Origin: Caprimulgus europaeus
Lineage: Eukaryota; Chordata; Aves; Caprimulgiformes; Caprimulgidae
Assembly (NCBI GenBank): GCA_907165065.1
Contig: OU015529.1
Span: 8,171,054 to 8,235,053 of the forward strand
Direction: 5' to 3'
Length of the DNA stretch: 64,000 nucleotides
Below, in pieces: positions 37,001 to 49,635 of this stretch. Both the position numbers and the translations under genes were made by a program. Every line of letters begins with the position of its first letter. Position 1 is the stretch's first letter. The notes under the pieces are model-generated. The model worked only from the letters and a program-made list of their open reading frames with translations, was not told the DNA's origin and ran no database searches.

Positions 37001-39114
37001 CAAATCCTACAGACCCTGATTGTGCAGGGAAACATGTGTAGCTATCAGGAGAATAGTCAGCTTGCCGTGGTCCAAATGGAGCTCTCTCTGCAAATAACAC
37101 TCAAGGTGAAGTGGAATAGGTCATTTAACTTCCCCCTTTGCAGCGCAGGGAAGGCTGTTATGCCTTCCAGCACGGTGCTGGAGGATTTCAAAAGGAGTTT
37201 TTCCTATCAGTGGGATAGGGAGGGTACCACATCCTCTATATCAAGGTTTCCATCAGTATGAAAGTGTCTTGTTGACTTCCACAGGCAACAGATCAGATCC
37301 TTAAAACACTAATCTCCCTGGTTTTTAAACTGAGCGTTGAAAGCGTTTGCTCACTTAATTGCAGTGGGCTGAAAGCTTGCAGCGTGCGGAAGGATCCGTG
37401 GGTGAAGTATGCCAGTGTGGTTACAGTGTCTCTCTTGTCAAATATAAAGAGGCAGCAGCACACACTGATCCCCCTTTTGCAGTGGAGCTGTGCACTGCAG
37501 GAACAATCAGAAATACTTTATTTCCGTGTCTTTTACTGCCTTCTTTTCTTAGACTGCGCTTCTGCCCGTAAGGTAAGGCAAATTTTTGCTGAGGAAACTG
37601 AGAGGGAGGGCAGCAAGGTTCATGCACAGATTTCCCTTCCCGACCTCCCCTGGGCAAGGTTCTCTAATCAGCTTCTTTGTCAACAGGGCCAGATGAAACG
37701 GTGAGTCCTTGTTAGGTGCCTCTTGCTCAGCATGTCTTGCTACGTCTGCAGCTCTTCCTTGTTTCACAGACCTTTACAGCAGCTGGTGACTGACCTGTCC
37801 CCCCTGCTCAGCCGCTGTCCCTTGCCTTATCACCCCAGTGCCACCAGAAATGAGATCGCTTGTTGAGTGCAGCTCCTTTTGCTCCCACAGATAGCCATCA
37901 GCAGTGGCTTCCAAAGCCAGCTGAAGGCTGCCCCTGAGGCAACGCCAATGGCATCCTCTCCTTGCCCAAGAGCAGATCTTTCTTTGGGCCTCATCCAAGG
38001 TTGTCTGGAGCTGACAGAAGGGCTCCTTTGAATTTGGCTGCCTTTGAGCCAGGCTCTCCCCTTTCTTGTTACTTAACAGCAGTTTCCTTTCCCAGCTAAC
38101 TCAAAGTGAGTCCTCATGTGGAAAAACTGAAAATCAAGCAAAATCATTTTAGTTTTTTTTTTCCCAGTTCTGTTCCAGTGACTGGTATCTTGCAATTGCT
38201 GTTGGGCTGTGAAGAGCTTAGTCACACAGATCTCTTCCAGAAGTGAACTCATGGTCTTACATTGATTTATTACTGTGAACATACACAGCCGCCTGTGAGG
38301 AAGGATGTCTGGTATGCCGTGTGTGTAAGACACGTTGTGTGCCAGTCATACTTCCCCCTGGGTCATGTGTTCTTCACAGTGTGGTTAATCACTGACTGCC
38401 TCTTGTGAAGTTTACTCATTTCTTTGGGTTCTTTAATTTGATTATAGGAGGAGTTTTCTTAGATAATTCTATTTAATGTCTTTCTCTTTGAAGTAACCTT
38501 TCCATCATAAGATCAGTGATTGCAGCCCTGTTTAGTATTAACATTAAACCCAAAATTAGTAAAACTGGGGTGATGGGAAATTCTCAAATTATGTAAATGA
38601 GTGTCCCCCCCTCTTCAAGGCTGAAGCTTTGCTCATGATGTTATGAAATTGAACAGCGTGTCCCTATTTGTTGGCTTTGAGGTTTTCCTTGCACATGGCA
38701 GGTGTAGAAATGTAGGCCTGTCTTCCAAGTCTATTTGTGTTAAAGACACTAGATTTAAAGCATATTCTCAACATGCAAAGTATTGCTTTTACTGTTGTGT
38801 GGAACATGGATAGCTGTTTATATCAGTTTTGGATAAAGTGGCTCTTCTAAAATATTATCAGTGTAGCTCTGAATTGGAACCTAAAAGCAAGTACAACTTA
38901 CCAGTTTGGTTAGGAAATACTGTGGGTAATGAATTTTTTTATGCATAGTTTCCATCGATCTTACATGACTGAGAGCAAAAAGAAATGATGCTTTGATAGG
39001 CTTCTGCACGTTACTCTGCCGGCAGTTGATCTTTGTTGATTTTGCATGTTCTGACTGACTGCTGATTGAATAACTGGGATCAGTGTTTCACTTCAATTTT
39101 CTCTTCTCCTATAG

Positions 39115-39175
39115 TGTGACAAAATCAAGCAAGAACGAGATGAGGCTGTCAAAAAACTGGAAGAGTTTCAGAAAA
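39115..39175 (+). CDS. SHTN1: SHTN1 coding exon 3 (residues 38-57)
   Basis: The acceptor is CTCCTATAG before 39115 and the donor is AAAA|GTAAGT at 39176. The 61 nt encode CDKIKQERDEAVKKLEEFQK plus one base of the next codon. The mammalian counterpart reads CDKIRQERDEAVKKLEEFQK, so 19 of 20 residues are the same as I remember it. The alternation of hydrophobic and charged residues (I41, A48, L52, F55) fits a coiled coil. Confidence 0.95.
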
Positions 39176-40219
39176 GTAAGTTGATCATGTTAGTGGGAAT
39201 TTTTTGGTATGGAGAGCTATGAACATCACTCTGCATACTCTACAGCAGGGTTAAGAATGCTGAGATTCAGGTCCACTTGCTGTTTCTTCTTCAAAGCCTT
39301 GTTTTAAGGAGTTAATGCAGTGGGACTTTGACCATTGTCAGACTGACTGCTGTCCCACTGTTTATATGCTCTGATGCAGGTAGCCATTCTTAAGATGCAA
39401 AGTGGTGAAAATACAGTGGTACAAATTAAACTCTATCTCATTTGGATTCTGCTAGTGACTTTTAGAATGATATATGCTTGGATTGAGTGGGATTTGACCC
39501 TATTGCTGAGATTGCTCATAATAATGATAATAACAATAATGGCTTTTTTTTTATGAAGGAGTAAAATTACTTCAATCATAGACACACCAATAAAGGTTTT
39601 TAGGATGAACTGCTGCCTCTTGATAATTTTTAGAGCAAGTTCTGTCTTGTCTGGGCTGTGAGAATGTCGATATTCAGTTTTACACTTTTATGGTAGTGGT
39701 TCTATTGAAACTGTATGGTGTCTGAAAGCAACAAAGCACATCTAATGGGAGTGGAAATATCCTGGTGGAATAGCTCCTTAGAAGAGACAATTACGATAGG
39801 ATTGTGTTCTGTTATGTCTGGTTTATGCCAGCATGGTGAACTGCACAACGAAGCACCAGAAATGCAGCCAAAGGTGATGGAGGAGAAGGAAATCACATGG
39901 TCTATAGTTCTGTGTGACTATGTTAATAGAGGAATTTGTTCACTTTTATAATTGTTCATACCATACAATTATGGAAAATAATCCAAAATCAACAGGAATT
40001 ATCAACTGCCTTAAATGATCTTAGATAACTGTTCTGTGAGGCAAGAATGTTCTCCAAGAAGTCTAATTCCTTTAGAAAAAATTGCAGCCTGTTTTGTTTT
40101 TGTTATGATACAAGGAATACCCGAGTGTGGCAGAAAATGTCAAGTAGTTAAGACTTAAAATTTGAAGTAATATTTGATGTTGTAAAATTTTATAGGTTTC
40201 TTTAATCTTCCTTTCACAC

Positions 40220-41200
40220 TTTTAAAGGACATCCCTTGTAAACATAGTGATAAAATGCCAGGGATATTAGGATTTTAAGGCAATAATAGAGCCCATTATT
40301 TAAACGACAATATAAAAGGCAATTATATTGATGAAGAGCTACATCGGCTTTGTGTCTGTGAATAAACTTGGCCTGTACTCAGCTTCTATTTGTTCTCCTG
40401 GCATAAACACATATTGTGTGTGATTCCAGTTTAATGGGGCCCCGTTTGTATGCCAAGCAGCTGCATTTTAGGCCCTATTGCGTGATTTCATAGCTCTCTG
40501 AAAATTGGTTCTATTGAGCACAAGAGATAGAAGGTGGTAGTGGGGGGGAAAGCTTCAACACACAATCATTTCTTTTCAATTGGAGCCAGCAAGGTTGATG
40601 ACAACATGACCATTGTGTTATAATGATAAGACCACTAAGGATCTGTACCTCTCATCAAGGCTTTCACACAACAGCAGATACAATTTAATTCACTGCTCTG
40701 TCAGCAGTGCTGATACCATTATGCCGTCTGTCTCCACAGTTATAATCACTGTCCTCCGAGAAATGCAGTTGAAATGATCTTGAGCAGTCAAAGAAACTCT
40801 CAATTAAGCCTGCCACTTCCAATGTGTCAGATTGTGTCTTATGCACTTGGTACAATTTTCACTTCCAATCCTGTTTATTTACAATGTCTACCAGTAATTA
40901 CGCTTAACATGTCATTTAGTGAGGGTGCCCCTGCCAAGGAGATTGTTGGGTGCTGCAGTACCATTGAGTGGGAGTTTCTCGCAGTCAATGCCATCAGCGG
41001 CTTTTAGTCCCTGATGGGATGCAGTAGTAATGTTGATAATGCAAGTATCGTGCTCATCAAGTCATAATTAGATGCCACTCAAATGTGCCACTTGTAATAA
41101 CAGTGTTGATTCATGTTTTCTCGGTGACTGCAACTACTAATTAGTTAAGTGGTTTTTGGTTGGCCTGCATTTGCTGTGGATTATTATTACCCCTGAAAAA
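40220..41200. promoter_or_regulatory. Candidate deeply conserved enhancer block in intron 3
   Basis: About 1 kb free of repeats, simple sequence and recognisable exons. It is rich in transcription-factor-like words: TAATTA at 41065 and 41138, TTCAATTGGAGC, TGATAA, CAATTAAG and ACAATG. Composition is even, without the homopolymer runs that litter the neighbouring intron. In mammals SHTN1 neighbours the homeobox gene VAX1, and introns of such bystander genes often carry long-range enhancers. Assigning this block to that role is an inference. Confidence 0.4.
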
Positions 41201-42174
41201 AACTGTCAAGGTTAGAGATGTTTCAGGCCACTTAGTGCTGCTTTATGAATTTTAATATTGACATAATAAGAACTTTGGACAGACTTAGGAAATAATATAT
41301 TTTTGTATTTAATTTGGAAAGATTTTTTTTCCCTGAGTTAATCATAATTGCAGGTTAATTAAGTTTAAATGAACCAAGAGTAATCCCTAGTTCTGCCATG
41401 TGAGCCCAATCCTTGTTTCCTAACTTTAGCTTTGCTTGGAGCCATTAGCTTCCTGTCTGCAAAATGGGAGCAGCGCTGTATCTCCACTGCTCTCTCATCC
41501 TGCCCAAAGCATTTCATTGTTCCAAATTCCCAGAGCTGGGTAGAATACAAACAGAAGAGATATGGACATGAACCACCTGAAGCTTTTCCTCTCTCAAACT
41601 AAATATAGCAGCTGGCACGGCACACTTGGAGCAGGTAATTTCTCCAAAGTCAGAAAAAATGGAAATAAAAAGACAACCAAAGATAGAGGTGTGGTTGCTC
41701 TGCTCTTTAAAGGCCTCATGTGAATACAGTTTTTGGACCAAGATTTCCCAGTACTTCACCCTGCTGGGTTTTTTTGGCTGATATTTTGTAGGACTTTTCT
41801 TGCATACAGCTACTGATTTGACAGCAAACTCCAATGTATTGCTGGTTTCCTATGTTATTAACAGCAATGTTTAGTTAATATTGACTAATTATCAGTAAAG
41901 CTGTATAAATAACACTTGTTAATGGCCTGCTTTTTCCTATCCTGAAGTCCTGTGTTGTAGTCATTAAAATGATCTCTGGATATTGAAGAGGACTTAAGTA
42001 TCTCCCTTCAGTATTTAGGCAAAAGTCTTGGAAGAGGCCAGGTGGGACTTTACCCAGTGGTATGAAATCACTAGTTTTTAAAGCTTATGTTCATGAAAAT
42101 GAAAGGAGAGGCTAGAAGTCCTCCATATTTACATTATATTCTTTCAGCCTTGTTCCTGCTCCAGAACATTGTTT

Positions 42175-42877
42175 AGAATCATAGAATCAGAATGTTTTGG
42201 GTTGGAAGGGACCTTAAAGATCATCCAGTTCCAACCCCCCTGCCATCAGCAGGGACACCTTCCACTAGACCAGGTTACTCAAAGCCTCATCCAACCTGGC
42301 CTTGGACACTTCCAGGGAGGAGCATCCACAGCTTCTCTGGGCAACCTGGGCCAGTATCTGACCTCCCTCACAGTGAAGAATTTCTTCCTAATATCTATTC
42401 TAAACCTACCCTCTTTAAAGCCATTTCCCCTTGTTCTGTCATTAACTGCCCCTATAAAAAGTCCTTCCCCAGCTTTCTTGTAGGCCCCTTCGGGTATTGG
42501 AAGGCTGCTATAAGATTTTCTCCAAGCCTTCTCTTCTCCAGGCTGAACAGCCCCAACTCTCTCAGCCTGTCCTCACAGCAGAGCTGCTCCAGCCCTCGGA
42601 TCATTCTTGTGGCCTCCTCTGGACTCGTTCTAATTGGTCCAGATCTCTCTTGTGTTGGGGGCTCCAGAACTGGACACAGCACTCCAGGTGGTTCCTAATG
42701 AGAGTGGAGTAGAGGGGGAGAATCACCTCCCTCGACCTGCTGGCCACGCTTCTCTTGATGCAGCCCAGGTTACAGTTATTGGCCTTCTGGGCTGCAAGCC
42801 CACATTGCTGGCTCATGTTCAGCTTCTCATCTACCACCGCTCCCAAGTTCTTCTCTTCAGAGCTGGCCAGTCACTCT
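42175..42877 (-). mobile_element. CR1 LINE 3' fragment in intron 3, longest copy
   Basis: Antisense to SHTN1. It starts AGAATCATAGAATCAGAATG (reversed 3' octamers) and continues about 700 bases through CTCTTGTGTTGGGGGCTCCA and GCCCACATTGCTGGCTCATG to AGAGCTGGCCAGTCACTC. The extra 5' part is the end of the CR1 reverse-transcriptase reading frame, which on the minus strand shows short broken open stretches (for example 42601-42846). No intact enzyme domain is present. It is dead as an autonomous element. Confidence 0.92.
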
Positions 42878-43990
42878 AGGAATATTGTGTATCTTTGGTG
42901 TAGTGATGTGTATCCTGTAAGTGCAAAGGATAGATGTGTCTCCTGCTCTTCCAGCTGTGACATCCAATACAGCAGCACAGTCACATATTTCAGGTGCAGT
43001 CAGGCAGCTTGCTCTTGGCCCATGGAACATTGTATGTGTCCATGTGCGTGTGCTGGTGTCTAAATCTGTGTAGGACTGTGGGGGCAAGATGTGATACCAC
43101 AGTGCTTATTTTAGGGCCTGCTCAAGCACAGAGAGACTTCAAATAAGAAACAGTTTGGACATTACAGCCATATAATAATACAGAACTTGTGGTGTTCAGC
43201 TGAGGTTGTAAAAATCAGGCAGTGCAAGTGGTGTTGAGTTTCCATCAGGTTGTATCCCAGCTGCTGCAGCTAGAGTCAAAGCTGGTGGGGCAGAACCAGA
43301 AGAAGGAGCTGTGCTGTCCTAATGATTTTACTTCAGTGGAGTATGTGCTGTAGGACGCACTATAAATATGGGGGCTTCGTCACTTAACTGCTTTCTCCAC
43401 TTCCTACTAAACTTGTCCCAGGCCTGTGCTGTACGTCCATCCTGGAGCTCTTCTTGTACAGTGTGTTTAGCAAGTGCAATGATACTTAAAATATTGTATA
43501 AACCTGCAGACCAGAAGGTTAAAATAATCTTTGTAAAACACTTGAGTTAATATTGCTGCTTAAAAATGTTGAGGTTCCAATCTTCTGAAGGTGGTGTCCA
43601 TACCAAATTTTCAAGAGGATTATGATGGCTATCTGAAGGGACAATCCTAGTGGTCTGACTCTGATTCCACAAGTGTTAATGAAATAAAGATGGTGAATGA
43701 TGGTGGTCAAGGAGGCTCTTGCTGTCCTTCTACTTCCATAAGTTTATGCTCAGTTCTCCAGTTCCCCCTCTAATGCTGCACATGTGGCTTGAGAGAGTTG
43801 CTTAAAGCAGTGATCCAGATATTCGATGTTCAAAACCATTCCTGTCCATGGAGCTTACCCAAGTACATACTTCCCTCTATTTGAAATGCTTACATAGCAA
43901 GTTAACAGAAAAAGATGTCATATTTCTGACCATGGGATGCATGTGTCAAATGAAGGAAAATACTGACTAATTTTTAAACTCTTCCCTTAG

Positions 43991-44085
43991 TTTCTCACAT
44001 GGTTATTGAGGAAGTAAACTGTATTCAGAACCATCTTGAAATTGAGAAGACGTGCCGTGAAAGTGCTGAGGCTTTGGCTTCTAAG
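43991..44085 (+). CDS. SHTN1: SHTN1 coding exon 4 (residues 58-89)
   Basis: The acceptor is CTTCCCTTAG before 43991 and the donor is AAG|GTGAGA at 44086. With the carried base the 95 nt give 32 codons, starting ISHMVIEEVNCIQNHLEIEK and ending SAEALASK. The helical core is almost unchanged from mammals; the visible differences are C68-I69 for F-M and S88 for T. It is the first of a group of five closely spaced exons (4-8, within 7.6 kb), in contrast to the long introns around exons 1-3 and 9. Confidence 0.95.
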
Positions 44086-46255
44086 GTGAGAAGAATTACG
44101 GTGATTCTGTTTCATCTGGCTTCTTTTTTTTCTTTTTTTCTTTTTTTTTCTTGACTTGAGATTGTGTACATGTCCCATATATGTTTTCATATAATCTTGT
44201 GGATCTGTGAAATTGTTTTGAAGTGGCAAAAACTATAAGCCATGTATGAGATGCAAATACAATTCCTTCATTTAAAGAAAAAAATTAGTTTCTATTTTAG
44301 AATAGTAAGTCACAGACCAGCATCTTGATATCTAGTTTTTATATGCATTTAGGTTAAATGGAAAACAAGTTTTAGAACTGTCCTGTGTGAGATATAAAAC
44401 AATAATGAGCATTTCAGTGTCTAAATCAAATGGAAAAAGTCAACCACTGCATTACATTTCAGGTGATTGTTTATGAAAGCAAAGCGAGGGCAGGGGAAAG
44501 GTGACCTCCACTGCTCTGTTGATTGCGTCTAGTCTGATGAATTTAGCAAGTGTGTAATTTTCTATATTCCATCTCATCAGAAGTGCATTATTATTAAAGA
44601 ATGTTTTTATCTCTCTATTATATATTTTTGGTTGTGTAAAATGCATCTGAGCCACTTCATCAGAAAATGGATTACAGCAATTTTGAACCAAATTTCATTA
44701 GCAATGCTGACTGCCTTTTTTTTCTTTCTTTTTTTTTTTCTCCCTCCCCATCCCCTGCCCAAAGTACATCCTTAGATATGGTAAAAATCACACCAGCAAG
44801 AAATCACTTTAATTTAGATGCATTAGCAATGTACTTTCTGGAGGTATTTACTTAATTGTTTGCATAATGACACTATATTAGAATTCATAAGATAGACAAT
44901 CAGCATATAAGTAAGAAAATGAACGTATTTATGCAGCATTTCTTCTCTGCACTTTTCCTGTAATGCACATACAGGGGCAGTTCAAAGACTGGCTTTACCC
45001 CAGGGAACTGCTTTGCCAAAGCTGATCTGTTTGTTGCTGTGAGCTGACTAAATAAGGTTCCTCACACCACTCTTCCCACTTGTGCAGTTTCATTCTTTGG
45101 GAATGAGATGAAGAAGTTCTTGAGTAAATCTCCCATAGTTGGGGAGCTGAGGAAAGGGAGGGTCAAAGATGGTTGCTTAGGTAGAACTTCAGGGTCAGCC
45201 TAACTGTTCAGTATACTTTTATTTCAAGGTAAATATTGAACTTCTGAAGTGCATGTTGACTTCAGTATGTTGTATGTCATTAGTAAAAAATGGAGTCTCA
45301 TTTTTAGACCTGAATGCAGGGAATGTTTGGCTGGTGGGTGGGCATTCACCTCATTGTATGCTGCAACACCCCTGGGACTCTGCTGAGCTTGCTATGAGCT
45401 GCTGGCCTGGGGTGTCTAGATGCAGAGCACTGAAAGAAATGGTGAGAGGGAAACATCTACAGCAACCTCTGATGTTCATTTTTTCCTGGCACCTTGGTCA
45501 AGATGAAGATGCCTTACAGAACCTCTTCTGTATCATCCACCATCCACACATGTATTTAAGCATCCATCCCAGAGAGGTTTCTGACTTGTGGTTTGACCCA
45601 TAAGGAATTGGTTTATGATACAGCTTTTGCCTTACATATATTTACTCTACAGTAATCATTGCTGAGAATTGAAAAGAATTCAAAAGAATTTTAAGGTAAT
45701 TCTGCTGTGACTGAGAGTATAGTGGTTGTGGTATTTGTAGTTTATAAGCAAAATAAGGGCATAGGAGTAGGTAAGAGCTTTTATTTGATCAGTTGATATA
45801 ACTGGCAAAACCAGATGAGCTTTCAGGAATGCAAGGCCTTCTTCAGGTCATTCAGTTAGAGCTCCTGTTGATGCTGGTATGTGCTTAAGGGTAAGGAGCT
45901 GAAGTAGCTGTCACAAAGAATGTGTAGCATTAAGTAAGCTTGATAGTTGATTTTATTTGATTTGAACCTACACAGTGTATTTATTAGTCAGAAGTACCTG
46001 AGAGGAAAGAAGGGCATGGATGAAGCATCATGTTGAATTCAAGCCTCCTCAGAGGAGAAAGAGGACAAGCTTTCCATCTTCAGACCATTTTAATGTTGAA
46101 TGGAGCATTTAATCTAATGTTACTTTGTCTTCTTTGTTTGATAGATCTTTTAATGATAAGGGAGAAAAAAATACAGTTAACTTTTTTTCTTTTTTGCACA
46201 GCAGCTTAATGACAGACTAACTAGCTTCTTACTGTTTCTGCTTCTCAACTTCCAG
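44086..46255 (+). other. SHTN1: SHTN1 intron 4
   Basis: A 2.17-kb phase-0 GT-AG intron with two T-rich tracts (44126-44151 and around 44718-44740). Otherwise it is unique sequence without a recognised element. A 116-codon open frame at 45253-45603 shows no family resemblance and no splice-site context. Confidence 0.8.
44126..44151. repeat. T-rich tract just after exon 4
   Basis: Runs of eight, seven and nine T separated by C, starting about 40 bases downstream of the exon 4 donor. A U-rich intronic tract at this place could bind TIA1- or PTB-type factors, but that is speculation. Confidence 0.7.
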
Positions 46256-46424
46256 CTGAACAAAGAAAATAAGACCTTGAAAAGAATTAGTATGCTTTAT
46301 ATGGCAAAGCTGGGCCCAGAAATTATCACTGAAGAGATTAACATTGATGAGGACGATTCCTCCACAGATACAGAAGCTAACTCTGGATCATGCAATTCTG
46401 TGCATTGTCAGCAGCAAATAAAAG
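46256..46424 (+). CDS. SHTN1: SHTN1 coding exon 5 with PAK1 site S101 (residues 90-145)
   Basis: The acceptor is CAACTTCCAG before 46256 and the donor is AAAG|GTGAGT at 46425. The 169 nt encode 56 residues plus one base. The exon begins LNKENKTLKRISMLYMAKLG. Ser101 lies in KRIS, a basophilic PAK-type site reported as a PAK1 target in mammalian shootin1 downstream of netrin-1. Residues 120-137 form an acidic and serine/threonine-rich linker (DEDDSSTDTEANSGSCNS) that interrupts the coiled coil. It is the least conserved part of the N-terminal half compared with mammals. After it the helix resumes with QQQIK. Confidence 0.95.
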
Positions 46425-49400
46425 GTGAGTGTTGTTGCTGATTCTACATCACCATAAAAGGCAGAAATTGTCTAAAGAATGTCAGTATTGGTTTGGACCA
46501 GAGTTCACTCTGGCTCTGAGTTGTGCTTCTAAGAGTGATCGTCAAAGGATTTCCAGGAAAGGCTGTAAGAACATGATAGATTTGTAGTGATACTGTGCAA
46601 GGTATATGGTGGATATACAGCCTGCAAAGAAAGTTACAATGCAGTAGGAAGATGAAACCTGTACAGCTAAGAGTGTTCAGTGTTACTGAGTCAGTAAAAT
46701 AAATATTTCCTCAGATCCTTAACAAAGTAAAAGTTATGCAGAAGGCCAAGGTCACCTCTTGCTTCCAACTGCAGTGTCACTATTTCAAAGCTTGTAAGAC
46801 AGGACTCTCCATTTCTCTTTCCGTTATGTTCCTCTGTACACACAAACTTCATTTGTATTCCAGAGCTATGACTGTTGTACTGGATAAATCAGCAAAGTTT
46901 GGGAATATGGAAATACCTTGATAAGAGAAATCTGAGCTTTATTGAGAATTTTCTGATTCTTTTTTGAAGGGCAATTTGTATTTCTGTAATCCAAAATCTG
47001 CCTTCCTTTCTCATCTAACTCTGTGATTAAGTCATTGTGATTCTGTATGTTGTTGTATCATAGTACCTGAAAAAGGGAAGTGCCCACATTCTGCATTTGA
47101 TCACAGAGAGAAGTATTAAGTGGTTCACTTTTAAAAAAACTAAACAAAACCAAAAACCACCCAACTTTCACCTTTTTCTGATAGTAAGTTACAATAGCAA
47201 CTGATGTCTAAGTAAAGTTCAGCTTTCCTGAACTTTCAGCTTGACCTTGTTTTCTGTTAGAATGCAGCAGCCTGAATGAAGTGGTGCAAAAAAATCCCAC
47301 CCAAGAAATAAGATGTCATAGTACCCTTCTATAATAAGCAGTTTTCCATCCTTTAGAAGTAGGAAAAGAGGCAGAGACCGGTGTGATCCACACTGTGCAA
47401 CCCATCTGAATCAGCAATAAGACTCTGGATTTCCTCCTGTCTTTTACTGGAGCCAGAAGTCAAGGGTACATTTGAAGAGAGCAAAGGCTCTGGCTGCAGG
47501 TCAGAGAATGTTAGGAGGGTAACAGGGTCAAATGAGAGAAATATTTCAAGAAGAGCTCTGATGTATATGCTTTCTGTCTTGAAGAATTAATTAAAGAATG
47601 CAGCGTGGCATGTTGTAAAGGATTTGGAACTCCTGGCTTCTGCTCCTCTCTTTGGCCTTACTATTAAATGTTAATAAGCTGAGTTTTACAAGTGCTGAGT
47701 ATCTTTAAAAGCCTTGGCATCCTATTTGCTATAGGAGAAGACATTCTGTCCGTGTGCCTAGAGAGAAGTATGTGTGTGCATGGTGGCAGAGTGATCTGAC
47801 GACACGTACCAAAAGGCAGTGGTAGTGCTGTGTCCCTAGCCCAAGCCAAGCTTCATGGTGTTTGTCTCCAGGGAAAAATCTGAAGTTACATTTTGGATTA
47901 CTTGCTAAGTGAAAGACCATACGCAATGAAAGAGTGTTTTCAAAACTCTTAATGCTTTGTGGGGTTGCCTAAGGTGAAATCTGCTCCTCTATGCATGTTA
48001 TGATTCCAAGCAGTTGTGTTTTGAGTTGGGAACCTTGGAAATCTTTTAGCTTTCTCACTATTCAACAAAATACTGGAAGTTTCTTGGAATGATTCCTTCC
48101 CTCCCACCACTTTTCTGTAAGGATATGCAAATATGGTATTACAGTCTGAGGCTCTTTGATTGAAACCCTCTTGTCTATTAAAGTGATAAAATTTTGTCCC
48201 TCAGATACCTTCCTCTATTTTTGCTGTCTCATACATTAGAGAAAGGTGATAGTAAAGCTGCAGTTTCTAATGGAAGTTTAGAGTGGTCTCAGAGCAGTGC
48301 CTGAAATTCGTTTATAGGTTTTGGGTTTTCTTTGGATATAAGAACTGAAAACTCAACTGTGTTGGTCAAACAGTTTAGTGCATACTCTGTGTCTGAAAAT
48401 AAACATTTCTTGTACACATTTATAAAGATTTAGTTACATGGATATGCTTTCTTCTCTGTATGAGGTTGATATATGTATTGTAAGACTTGACAATCCAGTT
48501 ACTATAAATTTCAATGAAACTTTTTTTTCCAATTAATTTCACTGGAAAGCACAAATCCATTAAACAGACAATTTGATTCAAGAATCTTCTGGGGAAACAA
48601 GTATTTTTATTTACATTAGAATCTGTGTACATTTTAATTTGGAGGAAAGTAAGTCTGAGGCTCCTGAACTGAGAGGGTGGGGCTGGGGTAGAATCAACAT
48701 TTTTAAGATGTCAAACCAACCAGAATGACATCCAGCATGTCGTCATCATCTGCAACTGACTAGCAACAATTTCCTGAAGTCGTGGCTGGTATTCAATGAA
48801 CAGCAGTGCTATGAAATACTGGAAGCAGGTGGGGAATGAGAGCACTTACTGAAAGCTAATATATATCAATAAATTTATATTTTTTGTTGTGTTTTTATGT
48901 TAACCTAAACATTGATATATTATGTATGCAAACTGATCTCCTGTTAAGAAGTGATTATAACCAAATGTGTTATTCCATTGTGAATTTAATTTATTTCATA
49001 TTTTGATAATTAAGGAACAAAAATTCTGAGGGGAAAATTACAAGCATTAGCTCTTCCATCAGTACAGGTTATATTCTGACTCTGTTCACATAATGTTACA
49101 AAGACTTAAATTGGCAGCTGTTCAGGACAATTTTTTTAAATGAAAACCTCCCAAGTATTAACTGCCTGTTGTTTTGTTTATTTCCCTTGTGACAAGAACT
49201 CATGATCCAAAAAGAATTGAAGTGCATTAATTTGTTTTTAAAGGACGCCTATTAAAAATTGCTTTCTGCTACCTCCATACCAGCGTCTCTGTGATGTGCC
49301 AGTCCCCTGAGTAGCACTGAGGATACTCTGTGGTGGCAGGATTGGCTCTGTTATAGCAGGAAATGAATCATTCAGAATGCAAATAAAGACGGCAGTACTG

Positions 49401-49635
49401 AACAAGGCAGCCTACCTCAATAGAGTAAATCTGAAACTGTGTCCCAGTTATAGATCTGTTACTTGACACTTATGCAAGTTCCTAAATTATTGAGGATGTA
49501 CTTTGAATACTGCTGATGCTTTGTATGCAGTTAAGGTGCTTCGTACTTGATTGTACTTGCATTGCTGTGACATTTCCTTTGTTGTTTTCTTCCAAGAATA
49601 AAATATATTTTTCATTTCCTTCCTCTAAACTGTAG
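46425..49635 (+). other. SHTN1: SHTN1 intron 5
   Basis: A 3.2-kb phase-1 GT-AG intron. Nothing coding is recognised. The AT-rich stretch around 48850-49030, with TGATAATTAAGG-type homeodomain-like cores, is only a weak candidate for conservation. No interspersed repeat is apparent. Confidence 0.8.

Larger units (their letters stand above)
31176..39114 (+). other. SHTN1: SHTN1 intron 2
   Basis: A 7.94-kb phase-0 GT-AG intron. It contains a complete ERVL-type solo LTR (31478-32120), a possible ancient LINE remnant (about 33186-33250), a G-rich quadruplex-type tract (33530-33571), an imperfect hairpin (33800-33926), a purine-rich tract (34043-34080) and a possible unused or poison exon (from 37553). 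The rest is unique intronic DNA with no recognised feature. Confidence 0.85.
39176..43990 (+). other. SHTN1: SHTN1 intron 3
   Basis: A 4.8-kb phase-1 GT-AG intron. The stretch 40220-41200 has the look of a deeply conserved non-coding element. The stretch 42175-42877 is an antisense CR1 copy, the longest in the window. No coding exon is recognisable in the remaining sequence. Confidence 0.85.

Noticed and set aside
42169..42879. Open frames of 104, 168, 76 and 81 codons
   Set aside because: All are translations of the CR1 copy in intron 3. The minus-strand ones are a broken remnant of the end of its reverse-transcriptase frame.
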